From Candidatus Altimarinota bacterium (GTDB lineage Bacteria > Patescibacteriota > Gracilibacteria > UBA4473): 64,000 bases of DNA. Location of the stretch: assembly GCA_021736215.1 (NCBI GenBank), contig JAIPGI010000003.1, forward strand, positions 1-64,000. The letters are read 5' to 3'. The translations under genes and the position numbers were made by a program. Positions within the stretch are counted from its first letter, which is position 1. Every line of letters begins with the position of its first letter. The notes below the pieces were generated by a model, which worked only from the letters and a program-made list of their open reading frames with translations, was not told the DNA's origin and did no database searches. Shown here piece by piece: positions 49,674 to 58,796 of the stretch.

Positions 49674-50069
49674 TTATATATTCATTCCCATAATTGTTAA
49701 TTGCAATATTGTTGCAAAACTAACCCAAGCGAGATAAGGAATTTGCGCGTAGATAACCCACCGATAATAGGGACAGACTGCCTTCATCATCCAAAAGATA
49801 GTTCCGAGTAGGAGAAGGATATCAAGTGAAGCCAAAAGAAGATTCTGTAACCCAAATTGAAGCGGCGTGAAAGAGAAGTTAAAAATGAGATTCAGAACGA
49901 ATGGAAGGGCTACAGAAAACGGTAGTTTTTTCTGAATTACTTTCCAAAAAACAAACCCAAAACTAAGGAAGATGATAAGGTATAAAATACTCCACACCGG
50001 ACCAAATATCCATGCAGGCGGAGCAAAAAATGGCTTTTCTAGAGTTTGGTACCAAGTGTAAGTATCCAT
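49674..50069 (-). CDS. tspO: TspO/MBR family protein
   Basis: A 131-residue five-helix membrane protein of the TspO/peripheral benzodiazepine receptor family, which binds porphyrins and cholesterol-like ligands. WYQTLEKPFFAPPAWIFGPVWSILYLII and NLIFNFSFTPLQFGLQN fit the family PPxWxFGPVW and NxxWxxxFF patterns. It is last in the gyrA-aroB-tspO unit (3-nt gap). Confidence 0.92.
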   Translation of the reverse strand: MDTYTWYQTLEKPFFAPPAWIFGPVWSILYLIIFLSFGFVFWKVIQKKLPFSVALPFVLNLIFNFSFTPLQFGLQNLLLASLDILLLLGTIFWMMKAVCPYYRWVIYAQIPYLAWVSFATILQLTIMGMNI

Positions 50070-50072
50070 GGA

Positions 50073-51107
50073 TTAAACGCTGTGAACTTCCACCACCCCA
50101 ATTTTCCTCGGCAAAATTAATCGTATGCGTCCATCGAAACACTTTTTATCATGCTTCATGGCTTCCCAAATCTTTTTTTCACCAATATCACAGGTGGTAT
50201 CAATCTCGAATTGATTCAAAATATTTTCAATTCTATCTGCCGTTTCTTCACCACAAAGTTTATTTTTCAAAGCATAATTAGTTGCCATCAACATTCCTAT
50301 GGCAACAGCTCGTCCATGAGGAATAGTAAAGCCTGATAACAATTCAATGGCATGGCCAAATGTATGACCAAAATTCAATTGCATACGAATATCTTTTCCA
50401 CGCTCATCTCGCTCAACAATACGAGACTTGATTTCTATTGAGTCTCGAATCAGAGGAATAAGTTGTGGCAAGACTCCTTTGAGTCCTCCTTTTTTGTGCG
50501 AGAGGAGAGCGAGTTTCTCCAAATCTTTAAAATGTCGAGGGGAAGTAATTATGCCGTGCTTAATCATTTCACATAAGCCGTTTTTGAGTTCTGATTCAGG
50601 AAGAGTGGTAAGAAATTCTTCACAGGCAAAAACTTTTTCTGGATGATGAATAGTACCGATAAGGTTTTTCCCATACTGGCAATCAATACCTGTTTTTCCT
50701 CCGAGAGAAGAATCAACCATCCCTAGTAAAGTTGTGGGGATATGAATAACAGGAGTTCCCCGCATATAGAGTGATGCCGCCAATCCTGTAACATCTCCGA
50801 CAACCCCTCCTCCTACAGAAATTAAGAGAGAATGTCGGTCAAAACGTTTTCGGAAACAAGTGTCTAATATCTTCTCGGTTGTTTTCCATGTTTTTTCTTT
50901 TTCTCCTACAGGAAGAATGAGAAGCTCGTTTTTGGAGAATCGCTGAATAAACGGACAAAACTTTACTACATTTTTGTCAGTTACTACCAAGAATTTTCGG
51001 CTTCCAACAGAAAAACGGAGGAGCTTTTCGAGGGCATCAAAACTCCTTGGAAATTCTATTTCGCAAAACGTTGTTGGCGGGTCAATGCGGATAGTAATAG
51101 GTCGCAT
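50073..51107 (-). CDS. aroB: 3-dehydroquinate synthase
   Basis: The second step of the shikimate pathway, using NAD and zinc. 344 residues. GGGVVGDVTGLAASLYMRGTPVIHIPTTLLGMVDSSLGGKTGID is the NAD and substrate core; the zinc ligands are in E of CEMIKHGI, H of NFGHTFGHAIE and H of GRAVAIGM region. 3 nt after gyrA and 3 nt before tspO. Other shikimate genes are not in the window. Confidence 0.94.
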   Translation of the reverse strand: MRPITIRIDPPTTFCEIEFPRSFDALEKLLRFSVGSRKFLVVTDKNVVKFCPFIQRFSKNELLILPVGEKEKTWKTTEKILDTCFRKRFDRHSLLISVGGGVVGDVTGLAASLYMRGTPVIHIPTTLLGMVDSSLGGKTGIDCQYGKNLIGTIHHPEKVFACEEFLTTLPESELKNGLCEMIKHGIITSPRHFKDLEKLALLSHKKGGLKGVLPQLIPLIRDSIEIKSRIVERDERGKDIRMQLNFGHTFGHAIELLSGFTIPHGRAVAIGMLMATNYALKNKLCGEETADRIENILNQFEIDTTCDIGEKKIWEAMKHDKKCFDGRIRLILPRKIGVVEVHSV

Positions 51108-51110
51108 AGA

Positions 51111-53789
51111 TTATTTTTCCAAAAGAGTTTTTTGACCGTTGGATTCCGTATCTTCAATGAGGGAAATAGAAGAAATTATATCTTTTTTGTTTCTCATAAG
51201 AATAACTCCTTGTGTCGATCTTCCTGCAGTTTTGACAGCGTCGAGAGGGGTACGGAGTGTTTGTCCTTGTTTCGTCACAATCAAGAGGTCGGCCTTGTTT
51301 CCGTTTTCAATAACCCTTGCTCCAGCTACCTTTCCTGTTTTGGAGGTAATATTGGCAACTTTTATACCACTTCCTCCTCGTCCTTGGGTTCGATATTGTT
51401 TGACGGGAGACATTTTTCCAAGACCGTTTTCCATGACGACAAGAAGCTTGGCATCATCTTCGCGAAGGAGATCCATTTCTACAACAGCATCATTTTTACC
51501 GAGTCGGATACCGCGTACTCCTGCGGCAGATCGCCCCATAGGACGAACATCTTTCTCGTGGAAACGAATAGATTTCCCTTCACGGGTAACAATGAATATA
51601 TCGTCTTCTCCAGAAGAAACTTTTGTCCACTGGAGTGTTTCTCCTTCCTTGAGCCCACAGGCAATGAGCCCTGATCGACGGACATTTTTAAATTGTTCGA
51701 GTTCTGTTTTTTTCACGGTTCCTCCAGTCGAACACATGAATATGTATTCTCCTTGAGAAATACTGAGGTTCAAAATTTCCATTACTTTTTCCTCTGGTTG
51801 AAGTTGGAGAAGATTGATAATGGGCGTTCCCTTTGCCGTTCGGGAAGCTTCGGGAATTTCATACATTGGAAGAGCGAATACGCGGCCTTTATCCGTAAAG
51901 AACAACAAATCATTATGATTACTTCCGTATTGGGATTTAACAATGACATCTTCTTCTTTGGTAGTGACTCCGATAACGCCAACACCTCCTCGTTTTTGAG
52001 ATCTGAAAACAGATGGATTCATGCGCTTGACGTAATTTTGTTCCGTAAGCACCACAATCATTTCTTCATCAGGAATAGTGTCTTTAGCACTAAATTCTCC
52101 AAGAGCATTTTTGTGAACTTTCGTTTTTCGAGCATCTCCAAATCGTGTTTTGGCATCAGTTAATTCATTGGCAATAATATCAGATTGTTTTTCTCGACTT
52201 GCCAGAATGCCTTCAAGTTCAGTAATAAGTCTCATCTTTTCTGCTAACTCATCTTCGATTTTCTTGCGTTCAAGTCCCGCAAGTGTTTGAAGCTTCATTT
52301 CGAGAATTGCTTTTGCTTGAATTTCAGAAAGTCCGAATTTCTTTTGCAGGGCTTCTCCAGCGATTTCTTTGGTTTCTGATTTTCGGATAGTCGCAATAAC
52401 TTCGTCGATATGATCAAGGGCAATTTTGAGTCCTTCGAGGATATGAGCACGCGCTTTTGCAATGCGGAGTTCATATTCAGTTCGTCGACGAACGACTATA
52501 AATCTATGATCCAAAAAGTATTGTAATACTTCTTTCACATTCAAAAGTCTTGGGTGGATTCCATCCACTAAGGCAATCATATTGAGATTAAAAGATTTTT
52601 GTAGAGTAGTGAACTTGAAGAGTTTATTGAGCGTTTTTTGTGGATAGGCATCGCGCTTGAGTTCGATCACGATACGGATTCCTTCTCGATTTGATTCGTC
52701 CCGAAGATCAGAAATACCAATAATCTTTTTCTCGTGAACGAGGTCGGCAATTTTTATAATAAGATCAGCTTTGTTCACCTGATAGGGGATTTCTGTCACA
52801 ATGATGGCATTTTTTCCTCCCTTGAGTTCTTCGATTTGAGCCTTGGCTCGCATAATAACTCCACCTCGACCAGTCGAATACATTTCCTTGAGGCATCCTC
52901 CGTCATAAATTTCAGCACCAGTAGGAAAATCGGGCCCTTTGATAAATTTGAGCAAATCATCGATAGTGGCTTCTGGATTTTTTAACAGATGAACCGTGGC
53001 ATCAATCGTTTCTCCAAAATTATGAGGAGGGATATTCGTCGCCATTCCCACGGCAATTCCCATGGTTCCATTGAGCAAGAGTTGGGGAACTGAACTTGGC
53101 AAAACGGTAGGTTCCTCTGCGGTTGAATCGTAGTTTGGACGAAAATCAACGGTATCTTTTTCGATATCAGCGAGCATGAGTTCGGCAACCTTCCCCATGC
53201 GAGCTTCTGTATAACGCATGGCGGCAGGATTGTCTCCATCAATTGAACCGAAGTTTCCCTGTCCATCAACGAGCATATAGCGCAGAGAAAACTCCTGTGC
53301 CATACGAACCATAGACATATAAACAGCGCTGTCTCCATGAGGATGATATTTTCCCAAAACAGCACCTACGACATTGGCAGATTTACGATATTTAGCTCCA
53401 GGACGAAGCCCATTCTCATGCATAGCATAAAGGATTCGCCGATGTACGGGTTTGAGTCCATCTCGAACATCTGGCAAAGCACGGGAGACGATGACGCTCA
53501 TTGCATAAGAGAGATAAGATTCCTCCATGTCTCTCGTGATTTCCCTCGAAATAAGGCTTCGGGCACAGCCCGTAGCGTCATATACAGTAATAGAATCGGT
53601 TAATGGTTTTTCTTCTGGAGAAGACGTTGTTTCAGGGATATCCTCCTCTGACAAGGAAGATTCATCAAGAGAATCTTCATCAGAAGATTTTAAAGGTTTT
53701 GAAGTGAATCCAGCCTCCTCTTTGTGAGGAGTTTCTGGCTTTTCGTTTTCGTTTTCGTTGTCGAGGGGAAGCTTGTTTTCTTCGGTCAT
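51111..53789 (-). CDS. gyrA: DNA gyrase subunit A
   Basis: The breakage-reunion subunit of gyrase. 892 residues. The catalytic tyrosine is Y193 ([10 protein letters not shown]). The quinolone region reads [10 protein letters not shown]: Ser154 is kept, but Met158 stands where E. coli has Asp87. The GyrA box of the C-terminal wrapping domain reads QKRGGVG instead of QRRGGKG. An acidic, disordered-looking N-terminal extension of about 70 residues precedes the core. ParC is the alternative identity; the GyrA box favours gyrase. A TACAAT-like -10 is at 53815-53820. Confidence 0.93.
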   Translation of the reverse strand: MTEENKLPLDNENENEKPETPHKEEAGFTSKPLKSSDEDSLDESSLSEEDIPETTSSPEEKPLTDSITVYDATGCARSLISREITRDMEESYLSYAMSVIVSRALPDVRDGLKPVHRRILYAMHENGLRPGAKYRKSANVVGAVLGKYHPHGDSAVYMSMVRMAQEFSLRYMLVDGQGNFGSIDGDNPAAMRYTEARMGKVAELMLADIEKDTVDFRPNYDSTAEEPTVLPSSVPQLLLNGTMGIAVGMATNIPPHNFGETIDATVHLLKNPEATIDDLLKFIKGPDFPTGAEIYDGGCLKEMYSTGRGGVIMRAKAQIEELKGGKNAIIVTEIPYQVNKADLIIKIADLVHEKKIIGISDLRDESNREGIRIVIELKRDAYPQKTLNKLFKFTTLQKSFNLNMIALVDGIHPRLLNVKEVLQYFLDHRFIVVRRRTEYELRIAKARAHILEGLKIALDHIDEVIATIRKSETKEIAGEALQKKFGLSEIQAKAILEMKLQTLAGLERKKIEDELAEKMRLITELEGILASREKQSDIIANELTDAKTRFGDARKTKVHKNALGEFSAKDTIPDEEMIVVLTEQNYVKRMNPSVFRSQKRGGVGVIGVTTKEEDVIVKSQYGSNHNDLLFFTDKGRVFALPMYEIPEASRTAKGTPIINLLQLQPEEKVMEILNLSISQGEYIFMCSTGGTVKKTELEQFKNVRRSGLIACGLKEGETLQWTKVSSGEDDIFIVTREGKSIRFHEKDVRPMGRSAAGVRGIRLGKNDAVVEMDLLREDDAKLLVVMENGLGKMSPVKQYRTQGRGGSGIKVANITSKTGKVAGARVIENGNKADLLIVTKQGQTLRTPLDAVKTAGRSTQGVILMRNKKDIISSISLIEDTESNGQKTLLEK

Positions 53790-53814
53790 GTGGATTACTC
53801 AAAAATTCCCATAG

Positions 53815-53820
53815 ATTGTA
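53815..53820 (-). promoter_or_regulatory. gyrA -10 box
   Basis: TACAAT on the minus strand with a weak TTTGAA -35 at 53838-53843 (17-nt spacer). Leader about 19 nt. Confidence 0.55.
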
Positions 53821-53883
53821 GAGAAATAAGCGAAAATTTCAAAGGGAAAAGAAGGGATTTTTAACCTTTCTCCTGTAGAAATA

Positions 53884-53889
53884 TTGACA
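53884..53889 (+). promoter_or_regulatory. gpsA -35 box
   Basis: TTGACA 29 nt before the gpsA ATG, followed by an all-AT stretch with TATTAT and TATAAG. Whatever -10 is used, little or no leader fits. Confidence 0.5.
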
Positions 53890-53918
53890 AAATATGTATA
53901 AATATTATTTATAAGATA

Positions 53919-55037
53919 ATGATTGAGAAAGAAAGTGCAGAAATTGTGAAAGTAAGCAAAGTTGGAGTCATTGGAGATGGTCGTTTTGCGGAAGCTATAG
54001 CTTATTTGGTAGCCAAAGTGAACAAGGATGTAGAGGTGGTACTATGGACCTATAAAGAAGAATATGTACGAATGGTTCACGAAACTGGAAATTTTCGTCA
54101 CGCCGAAGATAAAAAACTTCCTTCAAATTTAAAGATAACGCACTCTCCCAAAGAGGTTGTCGAGGGATCAGAAGCAATTTTTTCTATTTTATCTGCACAA
54201 AAAACAAGAGCAGTCGTAGAAGATTATTTTCAACAACTCATAAAGGAAAACTGGGACAAGATAGAAGTCATTATCAGCGGAACAAAAGGGATGGAGGAAG
54301 AAACGGATATGCTTATGTCTGAAGTATGGGAAGATATTTTTGCTGATGAGAATTTAGATGTATTAGAAAAATATGGCGTTATTACGGGATTAAATTTTGC
54401 ATCAGAAGTCATACATGATTCGCCAATGGTGACGAGTTTTGCTGCCAAAAGGAAAGAAGAGCAAAAGCTCGGAAGGGAACTCTTGAATGATGAGGGAAGT
54501 TTTTATGTTATCCCTTCAAGTGACATCAGGGGACTTGAAATTGTCGGTGCCGCCAAAAATGTTATCTCTATAGCATCAGGGGCAGCAAGTACTCTCTATG
54601 GAGACAGTGCAGCACAAGCTATTATTTCCGCAGGAACAGTAGAAGTGTATAATTTGGCAATGGCCCTTGGGGCTCAAAAAAGCACCTTTGATTCATGGGG
54701 GCCTCCAATAGGAGACTTGCAAGGATCAGCAAAATCAAATGAAAGTCGAAACTTTCAAGAAGGGGTTGCGAGGGCAAAAGGACAAAAAAGAGCGGATACT
54801 GGAATTGCGGAAGGAGTGTCTACCGTGAAAGCAATTATGCAAATGGCGGAACAAAAACGCATCAAAATGCCAGTTTGTAATGCTGTTCTTGAAATTACAA
54901 AAGGGGAAGAACCTATTGAGAAAATCGTTCAAAACCTCCTTGAAGAAATTGGACGGTACACAGGAAGAGTAGCTCGTGCCTCTTGGATGAATAACAAAAA
55001 TGGTAATCCAGACAACACCTCTTTCTTGCTGAAATAG
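53919..55037 (+). CDS. gpsA: NAD(P)-dependent glycerol-3-phosphate dehydrogenase-like protein
   Basis: Makes sn-glycerol-3-phosphate for phospholipids. 372 residues, about 35 more than E. coli GpsA. The Rossmann motif is VGVIGDGRFAEAIAY (GxGxxA), ISGTKGMEEE covers the KG substrate motif, and DIRGLEIVGAAKNVISIASG carries the catalytic lysine. The C-terminal helical domain has GLGDL-like text (GPPIGDLQGSAKSNESRNFQEG). It stands alone, followed by the YceI gene. Confidence 0.9.
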   Translation: MIEKESAEIVKVSKVGVIGDGRFAEAIAYLVAKVNKDVEVVLWTYKEEYVRMVHETGNFRHAEDKKLPSNLKITHSPKEVVEGSEAIFSILSAQKTRAVVEDYFQQLIKENWDKIEVIISGTKGMEEETDMLMSEVWEDIFADENLDVLEKYGVITGLNFASEVIHDSPMVTSFAAKRKEEQKLGRELLNDEGSFYVIPSSDIRGLEIVGAAKNVISIASGAASTLYGDSAAQAIISAGTVEVYNLAMALGAQKSTFDSWGPPIGDLQGSAKSNESRNFQEGVARAKGQKRADTGIAEGVSTVKAIMQMAEQKRIKMPVCNAVLEITKGEEPIEKIVQNLLEEIGRYTGRVARASWMNNKNGNPDNTSFLLK

Positions 55038-55078
55038 GGGATAATGCGGCTACAATAGAAAAAATAAATTCTTTCTTC

Positions 55079-55753
55079 ATGAATCGTCTTTTCCTTTTAC
55101 TTCCAATTATTTCTTTTGTGTTCACGGGATGCGAGTCTGTGGAGGAGATTTCTACTCCTGAGACTTCCGTGCAGGATGTATCTCAACAAACACCAAGGCA
55201 GACGACTTCCACTCTGGAACAAAAACAGACAATATCTGGAATTTATCAGATACTTTCTGAGCAGAGCAAAATGTACTGGTCTGCAAGCAAGGTTACAGGG
55301 ACCCATGAAGGAGTTATTCGCGTTCCGACGGGATTATTAACGCTTGAGGATGGGGCTATTGTTGGGGGAAATTTCGAGGTAAACATGGATACAATTCAGA
55401 CCACAGACGCTGCTGGAGCAGGATTGGATCCGCATTTAAAGGGCGAGAATTTCTTTGATGCGACCAATTATCCACTTTCTACATTTGTTGTTACGTCCGC
55501 CACCAAAGAAGGGAACATAAATCATGTGACGGGAAATCTCACAATAAAAGATATTACGAATCCCATCACCTTTGACGCAACGATAAAATATTTAGCGGAT
55601 GGGAAAATATCTACTACTGCAGAATTTACTATTGATCGAACACTCTGGGGGATAAAATTTGGCTCTGGAAAATTTTTCCAAGGTTTAGGAGACAAGATGA
55701 TTTATGACGAAATAGGTTTCAGATTGGATTTGGTTTTTACAAAAGCGAGTTAG
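55079..55753 (+). CDS. YceI-family lipoprotein
   Basis: A 224-residue secreted lipoprotein: signal peptide to residue 17, lipobox FTGC with the lipidated Cys at 18, then a Thr/Gln-rich linker to about 55. The YceI lipocalin-like beta-barrel fills residues 60-222 (SKMYWSASKVTGTHEGVI, LDPHLKGENFFDATNYPLSTF, ITFDATI). YceI proteins bind isoprenoid-type lipids. The lipobox implies Lgt and LspA in this cell. Confidence 0.92.
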   Translation: MNRLFLLLPIISFVFTGCESVEEISTPETSVQDVSQQTPRQTTSTLEQKQTISGIYQILSEQSKMYWSASKVTGTHEGVIRVPTGLLTLEDGAIVGGNFEVNMDTIQTTDAAGAGLDPHLKGENFFDATNYPLSTFVVTSATKEGNINHVTGNLTIKDITNPITFDATIKYLADGKISTTAEFTIDRTLWGIKFGSGKFFQGLGDKMIYDEIGFRLDLVFTKAS

Positions 55754-55803
55754 CTAAAAGTTGACTTTTACTCACAGAAAAATACACTGCCCGCGTTCTT
55801 TGC

Positions 55804-55888
55804 GGGTCGGTAGCGAAGCGGTCAAACGCGGCAGACTGTAAATCTGTTACCTCTGGTTTCGCAGGTTCGAATCCTGCCCGGCCCACCA
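55804..55888 (+). tRNA. tRNA-Tyr (GTA)
   Basis: An 85-nt class II tRNA with encoded CCA. Acceptor GGGTCGG/CCGGCCC (one G-U), anticodon arm CAGA-CTGTAAA-TCTG with anticodon GTA, a long variable arm (TTACCTCTGGTTTC region), T arm GCAGG-TTCGAAT-CCTGC. Its last 18 nt are repeated at 56044-56061. Confidence 0.96.
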
Positions 55889-56230
55889 TGAAAACACCAA
55901 TACATCTTTGTAAATGAGATGTTGTTTCACTTTGTATAAATACAAAAGGATGAGAACCTCGGTTCGACGCGAAAAATGAGAAGCGTAATGCGACGATTAT
56001 TTGAGCGCTTGAGTAGACGAGTGAAATGAGTCGTTACGAGAGTATCCTGCCCGGCCCACCACATCAAGCAAGACTTCATTACTTTCTTCCACTCTGGCAG
56101 TACTTTGTTTATTTTGTATTGTTTCCCTTTCGTTCACACAGAGGTCTTCGTCTTCATTTACGAGATTTTTTACGATACTCAAAATTTCTATTCATCCTCA
56201 ACTATCCTGTGCTTACACATTCACTAAAAA
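55889..56230. other. Region 3' of tRNA-Tyr with repeated tRNA end
   Basis: No gene is supported. A short minus-strand open frame of 61 codons spans it, but half of it lies over the duplicated tRNA end and it has no homology. The stretch is bounded on the right by the trmH gene. Confidence 0.6.
56044..56061 (+). repeat. Direct repeat of the tRNA-Tyr 3' end
   Basis: ATCCTGCCCGGCCCACCA, identical to 55871-55888 of tRNA-Tyr, 173 bp downstream in the same orientation. This is the layout of att sites left by tRNA-targeting integration. Confidence 0.85.
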
Positions 56231-56689
56231 CTATTTCGTCTTTCTTCCAATCTCATACATTGCCACTCCTGCAGCGATAGAGACATTGAGGGAGTTCTTT
56301 TTTCCGTTCATTGGAATTTCTAGGTGTCTATCACACATACTCAGAACTTCCGGAGTAACCCCTTCCACTTCATTTCCTACAATAAGGGCGATATTTTTTT
56401 TAAGAAATTCTGCTTCAAATAAATTTTTAGATTGAGAAGTCTGCTCCAGAGCAATTATTTCGAATTTCTTTTTTTGCAAATCCTGAAGAACTTCTAAAAC
56501 TGATGCTTGTTTTTCCCAATCAAGAAATTCTTCAGCACCAAGCGAGACCTTTTCAATACGGCGATCAGGAGGACACCCTGTATAACCACATAAATAAATC
56601 TTATTCCAACCGGCTCCATCGGCCGTCCGCAAAATAGATCCAACATTATGGAGAGATCTAATATTTTCAAGAATCACGACTTTCTTCAT
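56231..56689 (-). CDS. SpoU/TrmH-family RNA methyltransferase
   Basis: A 152-residue SPOUT-fold 2'-O-ribose methyltransferase with only the catalytic domain. The three family motifs are NIRSLHNVGSILRTADGAG, ALIVGNEVEGVTPEVL and IPMNGKKNSLNVSIAAGVAMYE. It lacks an N-terminal rRNA-binding domain, like TrmL. The substrate may be tRNA or rRNA. It follows rpmB closely and is probably in one operon with it. Confidence 0.93.
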   Translation of the reverse strand: MKKVVILENIRSLHNVGSILRTADGAGWNKIYLCGYTGCPPDRRIEKVSLGAEEFLDWEKQASVLEVLQDLQKKKFEIIALEQTSQSKNLFEAEFLKKNIALIVGNEVEGVTPEVLSMCDRHLEIPMNGKKNSLNVSIAAGVAMYEIGRKTK

Positions 56690-56695
56690 CGTGAG

Positions 56696-57148
56696 TTATT
56701 TTGCTTTCTTTTCTCCCTTTTTGGAAACAGATTTTTTTTCTGCCTTCATTTCTTTTTTAGCGGATTCCATTTCTTTTACGATTTCAGGTTTTGCTTCTTC
56801 AACTTTCTCTATAGTTTTCTGTGCTTCCAATTCTTTCTTCTGTTTTGGAGTCAATTTTGTTTTGTGTACACGTCCTTTGAGTTCATTTGTTGTATGTTTG
56901 GCATTTTCAGAAACCAACTTTGCTTGTTTCGCTTCTTCGGTCAACATACCTCGTTCACTCATCCATTTTTTGATAGTTTTGAGACCTTTTGCGGAAACAC
57001 GTATACGCTCAACTTTATTCGTCAAAGGATTCCAAATCTTTTTGACAAACAGGTTTGGACGAAACGTCCGTCTTGTTGCTTTCAATGAGAAAGGACGATT
57101 ATTTCCCGTAGAAGGTTTTTTTCCGGTGATTTGGCAAGTTCGTGACAT
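56696..57148 (-). CDS. rpmB: 50S ribosomal protein L28, extended
   Basis: bL28, 150 residues against about 78. The core is MSRTCQITGKKPSTGNNRPFSLKATRRTFRPNL to RIRVSAKGLKTIKKW (about residues 1-66). The remaining part is Lys/Glu-rich and probably helical or disordered (TPKQKKELEAQKTIEKVEEAKPEIVKEMESAKKEMKAEKK). The promoter is at 57171-57198. Confidence 0.95.
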   Translation of the reverse strand: MSRTCQITGKKPSTGNNRPFSLKATRRTFRPNLFVKKIWNPLTNKVERIRVSAKGLKTIKKWMSERGMLTEEAKQAKLVSENAKHTTNELKGRVHKTKLTPKQKKELEAQKTIEKVEEAKPEIVKEMESAKKEMKAEKKSVSKKGEKKAK

Positions 57149-57170
57149 GATTTTCCCAAAATGCTGCGCG

Positions 57171-57198
57171 ATTGTATGGAAAAGTAACGCTCCGTCAA
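57171..57198 (-). promoter_or_regulatory. rpmB promoter
   Basis: On the minus strand TTGACG (57193-57198), a 16-nt spacer, TACAAT (57171-57176). Leader about 16 nt. Confidence 0.75.
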
Positions 57199-57248
57199 GT
57201 TTTTATGAGAGTTAAAAAGTTGAGAAATTAAAAATAAGCAATTGAAAA

Positions 57249-58733
57249 TTACTCAATCGGACTCCACTCTCCGCCCAATAAACTTCGAGAAAGCTCATTG
57301 ACCTCACTCGAAAGGTGCCAAGTTTTGTCTTTTTTAATTTCAAAAATATCTCCAGGTGTCGGGATGAAAATATCAGACTTCATAATATTTTTTTGTTTTC
57401 CCAATTCTTCTCGAAATACATGGAGAGATTCATCCTCTCCGTGTACCAAAAAGAGAGCCTTTGGCTTTCCTGACTTATTGGCAAAATCTAAAAGACCCGT
57501 CTGATCGGCATGAGCAGAGAATGCATTATAAATCTCAACCTGAGCATTGAGCTCATGTGGTTCTCCAAAAATATTAACTGGATTTTCTTTCTCAACAATT
57601 TTTCGTCCAAGTGTATTCTCGGCCATAAATCCAACAATTAAAATTAGATTTTTTTCATCTTCAATATTGTTTGCGAGATGGTGTCTGATGCGTCCAGCTT
57701 CACACATTCCACTCGCAGAAATAACCATCATAGGGGCTGGGAATTGGTTAAGTGCTTTAGATTCCTCAACATCACGGATATATTGAACATCTGCACAATC
57801 AGAACAAAAAGGATCAAGTCCCTTCTTCATCATTTTTTGCAGATCCTCATCAAAACATTCTGGATGTAATGCAAAAATCTCGGTTGCTGAAGTTGAAAGT
57901 GGAGAGTCTACAAAAATCGGAAACGGTTTAATTTTCTTTTGTTCCTGTAGCTGGCGGAGGATGTACAAAATTTCTTGAGTTCTTCCAACAGAAAAAGCAG
58001 GAACAAATATTTTTCCATCTCGAGCAACCGCGGCATTTATGTCTTTGGCGAGTTTTGCGGCAACGTTTTCGATTTCATCGTGAAGACGATTTCCATAAGT
58101 GGATTCCGTAATCAAAATATCTAGATTCTCCAGTTGTACTGGGTCGCGAAGGATTGGAAGACATTTACGTCCCAAATCTCCCGTGAATCCTAAGCGTATA
58201 GTTTTTCCAATGTCTTTATCTTCAATCTCCCACTCTTCAACGGCTGAACCCAAGATATGTCCTGCATCGTGGAAACAAACCCTAACTCCCGAAGCAGGGG
58301 AGAACCATTGTTTGTATTCTACAGAACGGAAAAGGGTCATAGCTTTTTCAGCGTCTTCTACTGTGTAGAGAGGTTCAGCTTTTGGATCTTTGAGTTTTTT
58401 TCGAATCCATTCAGCATCTTTTTCCTGGATATATGCGGCATCCTTGAGCATAATGGAACACAAATCTCGTGTGGCATGAGTACAATAAATCGGTCCCTGA
58501 AATCCTCGTTTTACCAAAAGAGGAATAGCTCCAGAATGATCAATATGAGCATGAGAGAGTATGAGTGCATCGATTTCGGTCACGTCAAAAGGAAATATAA
58601 GATTTGCTTCAATAGAATCTCGACGACGTCCTTGAAAAAGACCACAATCGAGCAAGATTTTGTGTTCGTTCACATGTAATAAATGTTTTGAACCTGTCAC
58701 ATTGCGCGCCGCACCAGAGAATTCAATTTTCAT
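57249..58733 (-). CDS. MBL-fold/beta-CASP ribonuclease
   Basis: A 494-residue metallo-beta-lactamase nuclease of the beta-CASP (CPSF-73-like) family, likely acting on RNA. LSHAHIDHSG is the HxHxDH metal motif, followed by GHILGSA and FTGDLGR; the beta-CASP part has ESTYGNRLH, PAFSVGRTQEIL, ISASGMCEAGRIRHHL and FSAHADQTGLLDF. It lacks the RNase J C-terminal domain and is closer to the archaeal/cyanobacterial CPSF-like group. It stands alone. Confidence 0.93.
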   Translation of the reverse strand: MKIEFSGAARNVTGSKHLLHVNEHKILLDCGLFQGRRRDSIEANLIFPFDVTEIDALILSHAHIDHSGAIPLLVKRGFQGPIYCTHATRDLCSIMLKDAAYIQEKDAEWIRKKLKDPKAEPLYTVEDAEKAMTLFRSVEYKQWFSPASGVRVCFHDAGHILGSAVEEWEIEDKDIGKTIRLGFTGDLGRKCLPILRDPVQLENLDILITESTYGNRLHDEIENVAAKLAKDINAAVARDGKIFVPAFSVGRTQEILYILRQLQEQKKIKPFPIFVDSPLSTSATEIFALHPECFDEDLQKMMKKGLDPFCSDCADVQYIRDVEESKALNQFPAPMMVISASGMCEAGRIRHHLANNIEDEKNLILIVGFMAENTLGRKIVEKENPVNIFGEPHELNAQVEIYNAFSAHADQTGLLDFANKSGKPKALFLVHGEDESLHVFREELGKQKNIMKSDIFIPTPGDIFEIKKDKTWHLSSEVNELSRSLLGGEWSPIE

Positions 58734-58796
58734 GTGTTTTTTTGTTTCTCGTATCTTCTCCTGATTATACCATAAAAAACAAGAAAAATCGAGTTT

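Noticed and set aside
55997-56182. 61-codon minus-strand open frame beside tRNA-Tyr
   Set aside because: About half lies on the duplicated tRNA end; no promoter, no homology, and low coding character.
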